A stretch of DNA of 64,000 nucleotides, taken from assembly GCF_014334135.1 (NCBI RefSeq), contig NZ_CP060497.1, positions 2,232,001 through 2,296,000 on the forward strand, given 5' to 3'. Shown here one piece after another: positions 8,900 to 17,931 of this stretch. The notes under the pieces are model-generated. The model was not told where the DNA came from. It saw only the letters and a list, made by a program, of their open reading frames with translations, and searched no databases. The DNA is from Olivibacter sp. SDN3 (GTDB lineage Bacteria; Bacteroidota; Bacteroidia; Sphingobacteriales; Sphingobacteriaceae). Numbering within the stretch: the stretch's first letter is position 1; each line of letters begins with the position of its first letter. The translations under genes were made by a program, and so were the position numbers.

Positions 8900-10117
8900 A
8901 TGAAAATCGTTTTTTTCGCACATCCTGCCTATCAAGAGCAGGATAGTATGATTCGTTTTACCGAAATGCTTTGCAAGGGAATGACAGCAAGGGGACATGA
9001 AGTGGAGTTATGGCAACCAAAGGCATCATTTGTCGAAAAATTTGGAAAGAATGGCTTCGTAAAAAAGTGGCTCTCGTACATCGATATGTTCTTGTTGTTT
9101 CCACAGCAAGTGAAAAACAAAATAAGGTCTTGCTCAGAAGATACTTTGTTTATTCTGACCGACCATGCATTGGGGCCGTGGATTCCCTTAGTAAAGAATC
9201 GCCTACATATGGTGCATTGCCATGACTTTCTGGCGCAGCGGTCTGCTGCCAATGAAATTGATGGTGTCAGAATTAGTTTCACCGGGAAGATATACCAACA
9301 ATATATCAGGTTCGGCTATACAAGGGCTAAACACTTCATATCCGTTTCTTCTAAAACGGATGAAGACCTTAAACGGTTTATGGCAAATAAGATCTTTACT
9401 TCGACAGTTGTTTACAACGGTTTAAACCGAGTCTTCACACCGCAAGATCCTATTATTGCCCGAAAACATATGAGCAGGATTACAGGTATCCCTCTGTCTG
9501 ATGGTTACCTTATGCATATTGGCGGTAATGCGTGGTATAAGAATAGACTGGGAGTTATTGATATCTATAATGCCTGGCGAAAATTCAGTAATTTATCTTA
9601 TCCGTTGCTAATGATTGGGAAGTCTCCGGATAAAGCATTGGAAGAAAAACATCTTTCATCACCCTATCGAAAAGACATTATTTTTCTAACTGACTTTAAT
9701 GATAATACCGTTCGTACGGCCTATGCCGGAGCTCAAATGCTATTATTTCCTTCATTGGCAGAAGGCTTTGGCTGGCCGATTGTCGAAGCCCAGGCCTCAG
9801 GATGTCTTGTGCTGACGACAGAAGAGGCGCCTATGACGGAAGTGGCCGCCTCGAGTGGAATATATATAAAAAAGATGCCAAATGAAGTAGATGCTATCTC
9901 CTTATGGGCAATAAAGGCAGCAAAGACAGTAGATGATTTTATGCGAATATCTAAATCTGAACGTGAAAAGCTGGTGTCGAAAGGCATTTTAAACGCCCAT
10001 CGGTTCGATTCGGATCGGTGTCTAGACCAAATTGAAAAGGCCTATCTAGAAGTATGCTGCGGGCAATCCCTTGTAAATATTACGTCGGACGCGCTTGGTA
10101 TGCAATTACAAAATTAG
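8900..10117 (+). CDS. GT4 family glycosyltransferase
   Basis: A 405-aa GT-B enzyme. The first strand (MKIVFFAHPAYQEQDS) and the central linker (YLMHIGGNAWYKNRLGVI) are typical of mannosyl/glucosyl GT4 enzymes. The donor site has an intact E-x7-E motif, EGFGWPIVE, with E288 and E296, unlike the GT4 at 5039-6163. It is the fourth glycosyltransferase-like gene in the cluster and lies 25 bp after the CgeB-like gene. A 267-bp stretch without a convincing gene follows it, so this may be the end of a first transcription unit. Confidence 0.87.
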   Translation: MKIVFFAHPAYQEQDSMIRFTEMLCKGMTARGHEVELWQPKASFVEKFGKNGFVKKWLSYIDMFLLFPQQVKNKIRSCSEDTLFILTDHALGPWIPLVKNRLHMVHCHDFLAQRSAANEIDGVRISFTGKIYQQYIRFGYTRAKHFISVSSKTDEDLKRFMANKIFTSTVVYNGLNRVFTPQDPIIARKHMSRITGIPLSDGYLMHIGGNAWYKNRLGVIDIYNAWRKFSNLSYPLLMIGKSPDKALEEKHLSSPYRKDIIFLTDFNDNTVRTAYAGAQMLLFPSLAEGFGWPIVEAQASGCLVLTTEEAPMTEVAASSGIYIKKMPNEVDAISLWAIKAAKTVDDFMRISKSEREKLVSKGILNAHRFDSDRCLDQIEKAYLEVCCGQSLVNITSDALGMQLQN

Positions 10118-10384
10118 TGTAAAGCTGATGGAAATATCAGGGATAATAGCAGTGTAAACTCAATGGAGTTGCATGTCAAGACTTAAGAAATTCTATTAAC
10201 GGGTTACAGCAAGTGAACATATCCCATGAAGCATCAAGCTTAGGTGATCCAAAAGCATCATTTTTCAAGAGAATTCGTTCGCTGTGCACGCATAGGGGAG
10301 GAAAAATGTTTGTCGCTATCACAACGGATTAATTCTTCGGTTAATAAAACAGTTGTTAAAAACTATAAATTTAATACGTAAACA

Positions 10385-10993
10385 ATGGGTATAATATATA
10401 AAACAATGGGTACGCACAATGTTGATACCTATACTGGAGCTTCTTTTTCACTGAGTAATAGATTAAGACGCCTTCTTTGGAATATCACCTATCACTTGTT
10501 TTTCCGATATTCTCCTAGACCTTTTCACAGCTATAGATCTACGATTTTACGCTGTTTCGGAGCTAAAGTTGGCAAAGCAGTTCACGTTTACCCCGGCGTA
10601 AAGATTTGGGCGCCATGGAATCTGATACTTAAAGATGAATGTGGTGTCGCCAATGGAGTTGAACTCTATTCACAAGACCTGATCACTATCGGTTACCGTG
10701 CCATTATATCGCAAGGGAGTTATTTATGTACAGGGTCGCATGATTATACTAAAGCAGGCCATCCGCTTTTTACCAAACCGATAGTTGTCGGAGATCGCGC
10801 ATGGGTCGCTTCCTATTGTTTTGTGCACCCTGGCGTTACAATTGGTGAAGGTTCCGTAATCGGGGCGAGAGCAGTGGTGGTGAAGGATATGCCAAAATGG
10901 ACAGTATGTGCCGGGCACCCTTGTCAGGTGATAAAAAAACGGGTAATGACCGATGGACTTGAAAATCAACAGACACTATTTGTAAAAGGTTAG
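10385..10993 (+). CDS. WcaF-like exopolysaccharide O-acetyltransferase
   Basis: A 202-aa left-handed beta-helix acetyltransferase. Hexapeptide-type turns are visible (VYPGVKIWAPWNLILKDE; VVGDRAWVASYCFVHPGVTIGEGSVIGARAVV). The segment GSHDYT holds the likely catalytic His119. The aromatic/basic N-terminal region before the helix (LLWNITYHLFFRYSPRPFHSYR) is a feature of the colanic-acid WcaF group. It would transfer acetyl from acetyl-CoA to a sugar of the repeat unit. Two in-frame ATGs seven codons apart (10385 and 10406) lie in an identical 11-bp context, so the start is uncertain. Confidence 0.85.
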   Translation: MGIIYKTMGTHNVDTYTGASFSLSNRLRRLLWNITYHLFFRYSPRPFHSYRSTILRCFGAKVGKAVHVYPGVKIWAPWNLILKDECGVANGVELYSQDLITIGYRAIISQGSYLCTGSHDYTKAGHPLFTKPIVVGDRAWVASYCFVHPGVTIGEGSVIGARAVVVKDMPKWTVCAGHPCQVIKKRVMTDGLENQQTLFVKG

Positions 10994-11131
10994 CTAAACA
11001 ACGATTCATACTCGCGAAATGATTTCAATTTTTAATATCGAAAAAACCGAATAACTATTAAATAGTAAATCTCATCAAAATTTAGGGTTTGATTGTAAAC
11101 AATATCTAAACCAAAGAATTATTAGCTATTT

Positions 11132-12166
11132 ATGAATGCTAAACCTATCATTGCTATTGTCACACCCGTTTGGAATGGCATGCCTTTTATTAAAGAATGT
11201 GTGGCTTCTGTGTTGTCCCAAGACTTCGCGGATTGGGAATTATTGATTAGCGATAACGGATCTACCGATGGTACGATAGACTATCTCTTGACCTTGACCG
11301 ACAAACGCATCAAAGTTTTTTTGCAGCAGGAGAATCTGGGGATTATGGGAAATCTAAATTTCTTGTTCCTACAAGTCAGCGCCCCCATTACGCAGATATT
11401 GTGTGCAGACGATTATTTGTCGTCAGAGACTTCCTTGCGTCATATTTCGCGCTATTGGAAGACTGCTCCCAATAGTTTGGGTTTCGTAACCTTTAAGGAA
11501 CAGGGATGGGCTGCTCAAGTCCGATCGGAGGCAGTTGCGCTGGAAGACCGCATTATTCCGGAAGTATTGCCGGTTGGCCAGGCAGACCTTTGGTTTTTCG
11601 TCTGCGGAAATTTTATCCGAAACCTTTCAAATGTAAGCTTAAGGACGACTATAGTGCGCGAGCTTGGCGGTTTTTCAGAAGCTTTCCCAGCGGCGGGCGA
11701 TTTTGAATTTTGGGTTAGGGCCTCTAAAAATTATGCTATAGGGGTAAAAAATCAGGATTTAATCTGCGTGAGGTTGCACACGCGTGCAGCTTCTAATTAC
11801 CTGACGATGAAAGGACAGGTTTTTGAGCAGTTGCTGGCTATTTACGGACAGTTGATCCAACGACTATCACCTACTCATGACATCAGACAGCTGCAGCGTT
11901 ATTTCAACCTTACGGTTTGTGCAAGTTATTATTATATCGGATTAAAATTGATCTTACATGGTAATTTTCAATACCTAAAAACGCTTTTTAAGGCCAACAT
12001 GTTCCCTGCCTGGTCTAAATGGACTTTATTAGTGTCCTGTATTCCGGTTACCATGGTTAACAGAAAACAAAGACTTAAAGTGAGGCTCATGAAATATATG
12101 CTTTCCGGAAGTAAGATCCAGGAAAAGCGAGCTTCCAAGAAATTATTGGCGAATAAACTGGGCTAA
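11132..12166 (+). CDS. GT2 family glycosyltransferase
   Basis: A 344-aa GT-A enzyme. It opens with [20 protein letters not shown], followed by [12 protein letters not shown], the nucleotide-binding part of GT2. ILCADDYL supplies the metal-binding acidic motif at about residue 92. A later GDFEFW segment fits the catalytic/acceptor loop of the family. The C-terminal 80 residues are basic with one hydrophobic stretch and may contact the membrane. It lies just ahead of the nucleotide-sugar cassette and may use the sugar that cassette makes, though this is only a positional argument. Confidence 0.87.
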   Translation: MNAKPIIAIVTPVWNGMPFIKECVASVLSQDFADWELLISDNGSTDGTIDYLLTLTDKRIKVFLQQENLGIMGNLNFLFLQVSAPITQILCADDYLSSETSLRHISRYWKTAPNSLGFVTFKEQGWAAQVRSEAVALEDRIIPEVLPVGQADLWFFVCGNFIRNLSNVSLRTTIVRELGGFSEAFPAAGDFEFWVRASKNYAIGVKNQDLICVRLHTRAASNYLTMKGQVFEQLLAIYGQLIQRLSPTHDIRQLQRYFNLTVCASYYYIGLKLILHGNFQYLKTLFKANMFPAWSKWTLLVSCIPVTMVNRKQRLKVRLMKYMLSGSKIQEKRASKKLLANKLG

Positions 12167-12237
12167 AACGATCAGTAGAACTCTACATCACCTATACATT
12201 TAACTTAAATCTTTCATCTAAACTTAAAACAAACATT

Positions 12238-13065
12238 ATGAAAGCAGTAATCCTTGCCGGAGGCTATGGCACCCGGATCTCTGAGGAGAGTGGCGTTCGG
12301 CCTAAACCTATGGTTGAGATTGGGGGTAAACCTATACTCTGGCACATCATGAAAATTTACGACACCTATGGTATCAATGAGTTTATCATTTGTTGCGGTT
12401 ATAAAGGGCATGTAATTAAAGAATACTTCGCTAATTATGCCCTCAACCATTCGGATATAACCTTCGATCTCACAAAAAACAGCATGGAAATCCATAAAAA
12501 CTATAACGAACCTTGGAAGGTCACGCTGGTAGATACCGGTTATAACAGTATGACAGGAGGCCGTCTGAAAAGAGTGAAAGAATATATTGGTAACGAAACG
12601 TTTTGCATGACCTATGGCGACGGTTTAAGTGATGTAAATCTTCATGCTCTGCTTAGTTTTCATCGGGCTCATGGCGCTTGGGCAACACTTACGGCTGTGC
12701 AGCAACCCGGTCGTTTCGGCGCGTTTAACCTGGGTAGCGAAGAGGTAAAAATTGATTCTTTTCAGGAAAAGCCACATGGCGTGCAGATGCCATGGATTAA
12801 CGGTGGGTTTTTTGTGCTCGAACCCGAAGTACTGGATTACATCGATGGAGATGATACCATATGGGAGCGCGAACCTTTAGAGAATCTGGCGGCTAATGGT
12901 CAACTGGCAGCCTATAGGCATGAGGGCTTCTGGCAACCCATGGATACGCTGCGAGATAAAACGGTATTGGACGAATTGTGGAAAGCAGGAAAGGCACCTT
13001 GGCACGAACAGTCGTTGGCTTTGAACATTCTGAAAAGTCAACAAGTTACTACCAAAAGCAATTGA
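12238..13065 (+). CDS. rfbF: Glucose-1-phosphate cytidylyltransferase
   Basis: A 275-aa nucleotidyltransferase that makes CDP-glucose from CTP and glucose-1-phosphate. The diagnostic N-terminus is present ([33 protein letters not shown]), as is [10 protein letters not shown], the metal-site aspartate region. [20 protein letters not shown] and the C-terminal [11 protein letters not shown] segment are close to characterised RfbF proteins, and the length is typical. It is the first gene of a four-gene nucleotide-sugar cassette, with 28 bp to the next gene. CDP-glucose normally feeds a CDP-glucose 4,6-dehydratase (RfbG), but no clear RfbG is encoded in the window. Confidence 0.95.
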   Translation: MKAVILAGGYGTRISEESGVRPKPMVEIGGKPILWHIMKIYDTYGINEFIICCGYKGHVIKEYFANYALNHSDITFDLTKNSMEIHKNYNEPWKVTLVDTGYNSMTGGRLKRVKEYIGNETFCMTYGDGLSDVNLHALLSFHRAHGAWATLTAVQQPGRFGAFNLGSEEVKIDSFQEKPHGVQMPWINGGFFVLEPEVLDYIDGDDTIWEREPLENLAANGQLAAYRHEGFWQPMDTLRDKTVLDELWKAGKAPWHEQSLALNILKSQQVTTKSN

Positions 13066-13093
13066 TAAGTAAACAAATAAACTTCATTTTATT

Positions 13094-14167
13094 ATGAAAA
13101 TATTAATTACAGGAAACATGGGCTATGTAGGGCCTAGAGTGGTAAACCGGCTGCGAAATAGTTATCCCAATGCCAAACTGATTGGGTACGATATGGGCTA
13201 TTTCGGTACTTGCCTGACCAATGCTTCAGTATTGCCGGAAAGTAAACTTGACATGCAGTATTATGGTGATGTACGCGATATGCCACCGGAACTGCTCTAT
13301 GGGGTAGATGCCGTTGTACATTTAGCAGCTATATCCAATGATCCAATGGGATTGAAGTATGAAGAGGTAACTTTCAATGTGAACTATCGATCGAGTATAA
13401 AATTAGCTGAAATGGCCAAGGAAGCGGGCGTTCGCTCATTTATCTTTGCCTCTAGCTGTAGCATGTATGGAGAAAGTGGAGAAGATGTTAAAACCGAAGC
13501 GTCCACACTAAACCCGCTAACGGCTTATGCACGTTCCAAAGTGTTAACGGAAGAAGGATTAAGTCAATTGGTAGATGATGGCTTTACGGTAACATGCTTG
13601 CGTTTCGCCACAGCCTGCGGAATGAGCGAACGTTTAAGACTTGATTTGGTGTTGAATGATTTTGTAGCCAGTGCTGTAGCTACAGGAACAGTGCAAATAT
13701 TGAGTGATGGCAGTCCCTGGAGACCTCTGATTCATGTAAATGATATGGCTAAAGCAATAGACTGGGCAATTGATCGCTGGCCGGAGAATGGAGGTGCCTT
13801 TTTAGCGGTAAATGCAGGTAGCGATACTTGGAATTACCGAGTAATTGAACTAGCGGGGATGGTCGCAGATATTATTCCGGGAGTAACCGTTTCCCTAAAC
13901 CGGGAAGCAGCACCAGATAAACGCTCTTATCGGGTGAGCTTTGAACGTTATAAAACATTGGCACCCTATTATCAGCCTTCTTACACCTTAGCCAGTACAA
14001 TTGAGGAGCTGGCCGATAACCTACGACAAATGGCATTCAAAGATGCTCATTTTCGTAACTCAAAACTGATGCGATTGCAGATGCTAAATTATCTACAGGA
14101 AACAGATGAAATTAACAGCGAGCTGGAATGGCAACAAAAAATGCAAAAGGTTTGGGCGGAATCATGA
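13094..14167 (+). CDS. NAD(P)-dependent epimerase/dehydratase-family (extended SDR) nucleotide-sugar enzyme
   Basis: A 357-aa extended SDR. The dinucleotide motif is GNMGYVG (7-13), VDAVVHLAAIS follows at 71-81, and the catalytic pair is Y145/K149 (YARSK). The segment before it reads SSCSMYG (120-126). Sugar 4,6-dehydratases such as RfbG or RmlB normally have an Asp-Glu pair here (STDEVYG type), so this protein looks more like an epimerase or reductase than a dehydratase. It lies between rfbF and an RmlC-like gene and probably acts on a CDP-sugar. The exact reaction is not readable from the sequence. Confidence 0.85.
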   Translation: MKILITGNMGYVGPRVVNRLRNSYPNAKLIGYDMGYFGTCLTNASVLPESKLDMQYYGDVRDMPPELLYGVDAVVHLAAISNDPMGLKYEEVTFNVNYRSSIKLAEMAKEAGVRSFIFASSCSMYGESGEDVKTEASTLNPLTAYARSKVLTEEGLSQLVDDGFTVTCLRFATACGMSERLRLDLVLNDFVASAVATGTVQILSDGSPWRPLIHVNDMAKAIDWAIDRWPENGGAFLAVNAGSDTWNYRVIELAGMVADIIPGVTVSLNREAAPDKRSYRVSFERYKTLAPYYQPSYTLASTIEELADNLRQMAFKDAHFRNSKLMRLQMLNYLQETDEINSELEWQQKMQKVWAES

Positions 14168-14189
14168 TAGTCGTTTAATACTAAAACAA

Positions 14190-14726
14190 ATGATCTTTAC
14201 AGAAACAAAATTGAAAGGCGCTTATATTATAGATATAAAGCCCATGGAAGATGAACGTGGTTTTTTTAGCCGCGGATATTGCCAGCAGGAATTTAAGGAA
14301 CACCAGTTGAGCATTCAGGTTGCACAAACTAACTTTAGCTTCAATAAGAAAAAAGGTACGCTACGTGGAATGCACCTGCAATCCGCTCCTTTTGAGGAAA
14401 CAAAATTAGTGCGCTGTACTAGTGGTGCTATTTACGATGTTATCGTAGATATGCGCGAAGGCTCCACAACCTATAAACAGTGGATTAGTGTAGAACTTAC
14501 AGGTCATAGTTACCGAATGCTCTATGTTCCGGAAGGTTTCGCGCATGGTTTTATCACCTTGAAGGATGACACAGACGTTACTTATCAGGTCAGCCAGTTT
14601 TATACACCTGGTTTTGAAAAAGGCTATCGTTGGGACGATCCCGCTTTCTCGATCGAATGGCCAGTACAACCGAGCGTAATTTCTTTAAAAGATCAGGAGC
14701 ACCCTCTTCTGATGATGGAAGTATAA
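14190..14726 (+). CDS. RmlC-like cupin (dTDP-4-dehydrorhamnose 3,5-epimerase family)
   Basis: A 178-aa cupin of the usual RmlC length. The active-site strand RGMHLQ places the catalytic His at H62. YVPEGFAHGF (112-121) and GYRWDDP (145-151) are the other family signatures. The frame extends upstream to 14106, inside the SDR gene; ATG 14190, 22 bp after that gene's stop, gives a standard N-terminus (MIFTETKLKGAYII). No rmlA, rmlB or rmlD is present here, so the substrate is more likely a CDP-4-keto-sugar made by this cassette than dTDP-4-keto-rhamnose. Either epimerisation or isomerisation is possible. Confidence 0.88.
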   Translation: MIFTETKLKGAYIIDIKPMEDERGFFSRGYCQQEFKEHQLSIQVAQTNFSFNKKKGTLRGMHLQSAPFEETKLVRCTSGAIYDVIVDMREGSTTYKQWISVELTGHSYRMLYVPEGFAHGFITLKDDTDVTYQVSQFYTPGFEKGYRWDDPAFSIEWPVQPSVISLKDQEHPLLMMEV

Positions 14727-14748
14727 TTTAATTTATTATAACATAAAT

Positions 14749-16065
14749 ATGATCATCATAGATACTGCTTTGGCCAAGCGCCAAAGAGAAGGAAACCCTA
14801 TTAAAGTTGCCATGGTAGGAGCAGGCTTCATGGCCCAAGGAATTGCGCTGCAAATCTGTAACTATGTGCAAGGAATGGAGCTGGTGGCAATAGCCAACAG
14901 AAATGTTGAAAAAGCAAAGAAAATATATCAAACAGCTGGCCAATCTTCGATAGAAATAGTAGATAATGTCGTTGAATTGGAACAAAGAATCAAACAAGGT
15001 CAAGTAAGTGTTTCAACCAATCCTTTTTTACTTTGTGAAGCTGATGGTATAGATGCCATTATCGAAGTGACTGGCGCTGTTGAACATAGCGCGCAAGTAG
15101 CAATGGCTGCCATTAGTCACCGGAAACACCTGATATTGATGAATGCTGAGTTGGACGGCACCATTGGGCCAATATTGAAGGTCTATGCTGATGAGGCGGG
15201 TGTGGTGTATACTAATGCGGATGGCGATCAGCCGGGGGTTACCATGAATCTTTACCGATTTGTAAAAGGTTTAGGGGTGAAGCCCGTCCTTTGCGGGAAT
15301 ATTAAAGGACTGCATGATCCTTACCGAAACCCCACTACTCAACAGGCTTTTGCCGAAAAATGGGGACAAAACCCATCAATGGTAACCTCTTTTGCTGATG
15401 GAACCAAGATTTCTTTCGAACAGGCAATCATTGCCAATGGCACCGGTATGCGTGTGGCTAAACGAGGGATGCACGGACCGACAGTACCCAGCGGCACACC
15501 GTTAAAGGAGATAACGGATAGGTATCCGCTACAAGACTTATTAAAAGGTCCAGGCATAGTTGATTATGTTGTGGGGGCGGAGCCTGGTCCTGGAGTCTTC
15601 GTGCTGGGAACACACGAACATCCTTTACAGCAACATTACCTTAATCTATATAAATTAGGAGAAGGACCTCTTTATCTTTTTCACACACCTTATCACCTTT
15701 GTCATTTTGAAGTGCCGCAAACGGTCGCACGTGCTGTATTATTTAATGACGCAGCTTTGGCTCCTATAGATAAACCCTATGTGGAAGTTGTTGCGGCGGC
15801 CAAGGTAGATTTAAAAGCTGGCGATGTCCTGGACGGCATAGGTCATTATATGACCTATGGTTTGTGTGAAAACGCGGAAGTACGTCTTAAGGAAAATCTC
15901 CTACCTATAGGTTTGGCAGAAAATTGTATTGTTAAACACGATGTGCCTAAAGATCAGGTTCTTACTTACGAAGATGTTATTGTGCCAGAGGGGAGGCTAG
16001 TCGATAAACTATATCTGCAACAACAGGCGTATTTTAGAAGAGATCTTCGGCTTAATACCGTTTAG
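14749..16065 (+). CDS. SAF-domain NAD(P)-dependent dehydrogenase (homoserine-dehydrogenase-like)
   Basis: A 438-aa protein. The N-terminal Rossmann domain has VAMVGAGFMAQGIAL (20-34), related to homoserine dehydrogenase and GFO/IDH-type oxidoreductases. The middle contains a conserved GDQPGVTMNLYRFVKGLG segment. The C-terminus (LAENCIVKHDVPKDQVLTYED) is a SAF domain, as in antifreeze-like sialic-acid synthases, where it contacts a bound sugar. Such proteins recur beside rfbF, SDR and RmlC-like genes in surface-polysaccharide loci and are poorly characterised. It probably performs a redox or carbon-branch step on the CDP-sugar. It starts 22 bp after the cupin gene. Confidence 0.8.
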   Translation: MIIIDTALAKRQREGNPIKVAMVGAGFMAQGIALQICNYVQGMELVAIANRNVEKAKKIYQTAGQSSIEIVDNVVELEQRIKQGQVSVSTNPFLLCEADGIDAIIEVTGAVEHSAQVAMAAISHRKHLILMNAELDGTIGPILKVYADEAGVVYTNADGDQPGVTMNLYRFVKGLGVKPVLCGNIKGLHDPYRNPTTQQAFAEKWGQNPSMVTSFADGTKISFEQAIIANGTGMRVAKRGMHGPTVPSGTPLKEITDRYPLQDLLKGPGIVDYVVGAEPGPGVFVLGTHEHPLQQHYLNLYKLGEGPLYLFHTPYHLCHFEVPQTVARAVLFNDAALAPIDKPYVEVVAAAKVDLKAGDVLDGIGHYMTYGLCENAEVRLKENLLPIGLAENCIVKHDVPKDQVLTYEDVIVPEGRLVDKLYLQQQAYFRRDLRLNTV

Positions 16066-16106
16066 CAAGAAAAAACCTAATCAACAAAACCCTAAAAATC
16101 AACCTT

Positions 16107-17408
16107 ATGTTAATTCGCGAACTTAATGATACCAAAAAACGTGTACTGGTTTTAGGTATCAATTTTAAACCTGAACTTACCGGTATCGGTAAATATACCG
16201 GAGAAATGACCGAATGGCTGGTCGAAAATGGATACAGTTGTACGGTGGTAACATCATTTCCCTATTACCCCAATTGGAAAATTCAAAAACCATATAGAGG
16301 GCTGCTTTTCAAAAAGGAAGTAAAATATGATGGTCGTCTACAAATATATAGATGTCCGTTGTATGTGCCGGGGTTACCCTCTGGCCTGAAACGTATTTTA
16401 CAGGAACTCACCTTCTTTCTTACTTCTTTGGTAATGTTATGTTATCTCTTATTTAAGAAAGGCCATCAACAAATCTTTTGTATGGCTCCACCTTTTCATT
16501 TGGGGTTCTTGGCTATATTCTACCGTTTTTTCAAGGGTGGTGAAATTGTTTACCACATTCAGGATCTTCAGATAGAGGCTTCGAGAGATTTGCAGGTTAT
16601 ACGCTGGAAAGGATTGTTTAGCTTGCTATTCGCCTTGGAGAAAACGATCTTAAAGCAGGTGAACTTTGTGAGTACCATCTCCGATGGCATGTGCAAGAAG
16701 ATAGCCGATAAGGTAAATAAGAAAGTGCTTTTTTTTCCGAATTGGGTGGATACAGATGTTTTTTTTCCTCTGGCAAGTAAGTTGGGATTGAAAGAACGAT
16801 GGGGATTTAAACCATCCGATATATTGGTGTTATATTCAGGGAGCATAGGTGAGAAACAAGGCTTGGATAGTTTAATTAATATTGCAAAACAATTAAAGGG
16901 GGAAGAACAGATAAAATTTATTATATCTGGAAATGGTCCTTATAAGGAAAAATTGTCGCAGTTAGCTTTAGATGCAGGGTTGAATAATGTACATTTCTTA
17001 TCGTTGCAACCGGTGCATCTTTTCAATGAATTCTTAAATATGGCTGATGTACATTTAATTTTACAGAAAAAGAATGTGTGCGACTTGGTAATGCCTTCAA
17101 AGTTATTGGCAATACTTTCTTCCGGAGGTTTGCCTTTAGTTACTGCAGAAGAAGGAACATCGCTTCATACGGTGATTAAAAAGCATGAAATGGGATTAGT
17201 AGTGGCTTGCGAGGAAGAAGAATCGCTGAAAAAGGCTATACTGGATAGCTGTTCATCTGACTATTCAAAATTGGTTACTAACGGTAGGCGGTTTGCTGAG
17301 GAATTTCTTAATCGAAATTATGTTATCCAAAATCTAATGTCACAGTTGGAAGGGCCGAAGATTGTAGATCTACCAAAATTAGAATACGCGGATTTGAAGA
17401 ATGCGTGA
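16107..17408 (+). CDS. WcaI-like colanic-acid-type glycosyltransferase
   Basis: A 433-aa GT4 enzyme. The N-terminus (VLVLGINFKPELTGIGKYTG) and VVTSFPYYPNWKI are hallmarks of the WcaI group. The linker holds LVLYSGSIGEKQGLDSL and the donor region has PSKLLAILSSGG and GLVVACEEEES. The C-terminal donor domain is complete and the length is usual for the group (about 400-430 aa). WcaI adds a hexose, fucose in E. coli, to the lipid-linked repeat unit. No GDP-fucose genes are present here, so another donor is likely. It is the last gene of the locus, and an intrinsic terminator lies 41 bp downstream. Confidence 0.87.
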   Translation: MLIRELNDTKKRVLVLGINFKPELTGIGKYTGEMTEWLVENGYSCTVVTSFPYYPNWKIQKPYRGLLFKKEVKYDGRLQIYRCPLYVPGLPSGLKRILQELTFFLTSLVMLCYLLFKKGHQQIFCMAPPFHLGFLAIFYRFFKGGEIVYHIQDLQIEASRDLQVIRWKGLFSLLFALEKTILKQVNFVSTISDGMCKKIADKVNKKVLFFPNWVDTDVFFPLASKLGLKERWGFKPSDILVLYSGSIGEKQGLDSLINIAKQLKGEEQIKFIISGNGPYKEKLSQLALDAGLNNVHFLSLQPVHLFNEFLNMADVHLILQKKNVCDLVMPSKLLAILSSGGLPLVTAEEGTSLHTVIKKHEMGLVVACEEEESLKKAILDSCSSDYSKLVTNGRRFAEEFLNRNYVIQNLMSQLEGPKIVDLPKLEYADLKNA

Positions 17409-17448
17409 CTGTAGCGTAAATCTATTAATTAGTTGCCGTATTTTTTTG

Positions 17449-17478
17449 AAAGCCAGCATGATGAATGCTGGCTTTTTT
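17449..17478 (+). terminator. Intrinsic terminator ending the exopolysaccharide locus
   Basis: A perfect 11-bp stem (AAAGCCAGCAT / ATGCTGGCTTT) with a 5-nt loop is followed by a T-run that merges with the 3' arm. It lies 41 bp after the stop of the WcaI-like gene. Confidence 0.85.
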
Positions 17479-17931
17479 GTTTAGTGAACATTTTCAACGA
17501 AGCCCCATAATGTTACGAAATTATTAATCCAAAACAAGCCGGCAAATTATTCGTTATAAAAAGAGCAATAATTTCTGTTTATTGTATGTCGTTATTTATC
17601 AGTGTTTAACGATATAATAAAGCAAGTAGAAAGACGTTGTAAAGTTTAAGGGGGGGGATGACTACTATGAAAAACATAATGATTGGCCAATGCTTGGCTA
17701 GCATGTTAAATTAATTTTAAGGATCTAAAATTATTTACAGATGAAAACACAAGCAAAAAGCAAGCACAAAGGGAAACTTTCAATCAATTTTCTTCATTTC
17801 GTGATAAAGGCTTTCCATTGCTGACCCAGAAGCAATAAACGTTAAATAATCGGTTAATTAAGTAGGTAAAATGTCTTGCAGATGCAATTATTATGCGTCT
17901 AGGGATTACTATGCATTAAACTTTTGAAGAC
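17479..17931 (+). other. Leader region upstream of the bacteriocin-export operon, with short reading frames
   Basis: An AT-rich gap holding the promoter region of the HlyD/ABC genes. It contains a run of eight G residues (17650-17657) directly before an ATG that opens an 18-codon frame (17658-17714; second ATG at 17667). A 27-codon frame follows at 17741-17824; its product is Lys-rich and ends in Cys. A third frame, without an ATG, runs from 17710 to about 17841 and overlaps the second. None has a well-placed ribosome site, so they may be leader peptides, relics or chance. No clear TAnnTTTG box was found. Confidence 0.4.

Noticed and set aside
8615-8998. 127-codon open frame on the minus strand across the CgeB-like and GT4 genes
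   Set aside because: It lies antisense to clear glycosyltransferase genes, its translation shows no family pattern, and it lacks a signal peptide or partner gene.
10118-10384. Possible degraded gene between the GT4 and acetyltransferase genes
   Set aside because: All frames are closed every few dozen codons. One AGGAGG-like site precedes an ATG with only eight codons. No remnant similarity was recognised.
12238-14726. Standard dTDP-rhamnose cluster
   Set aside because: The nucleotidyltransferase is of the cytidylyltransferase (RfbF) type, and rmlA, rmlB and rmlD are absent, so the RmlC-like gene alone does not support dTDP-rhamnose.
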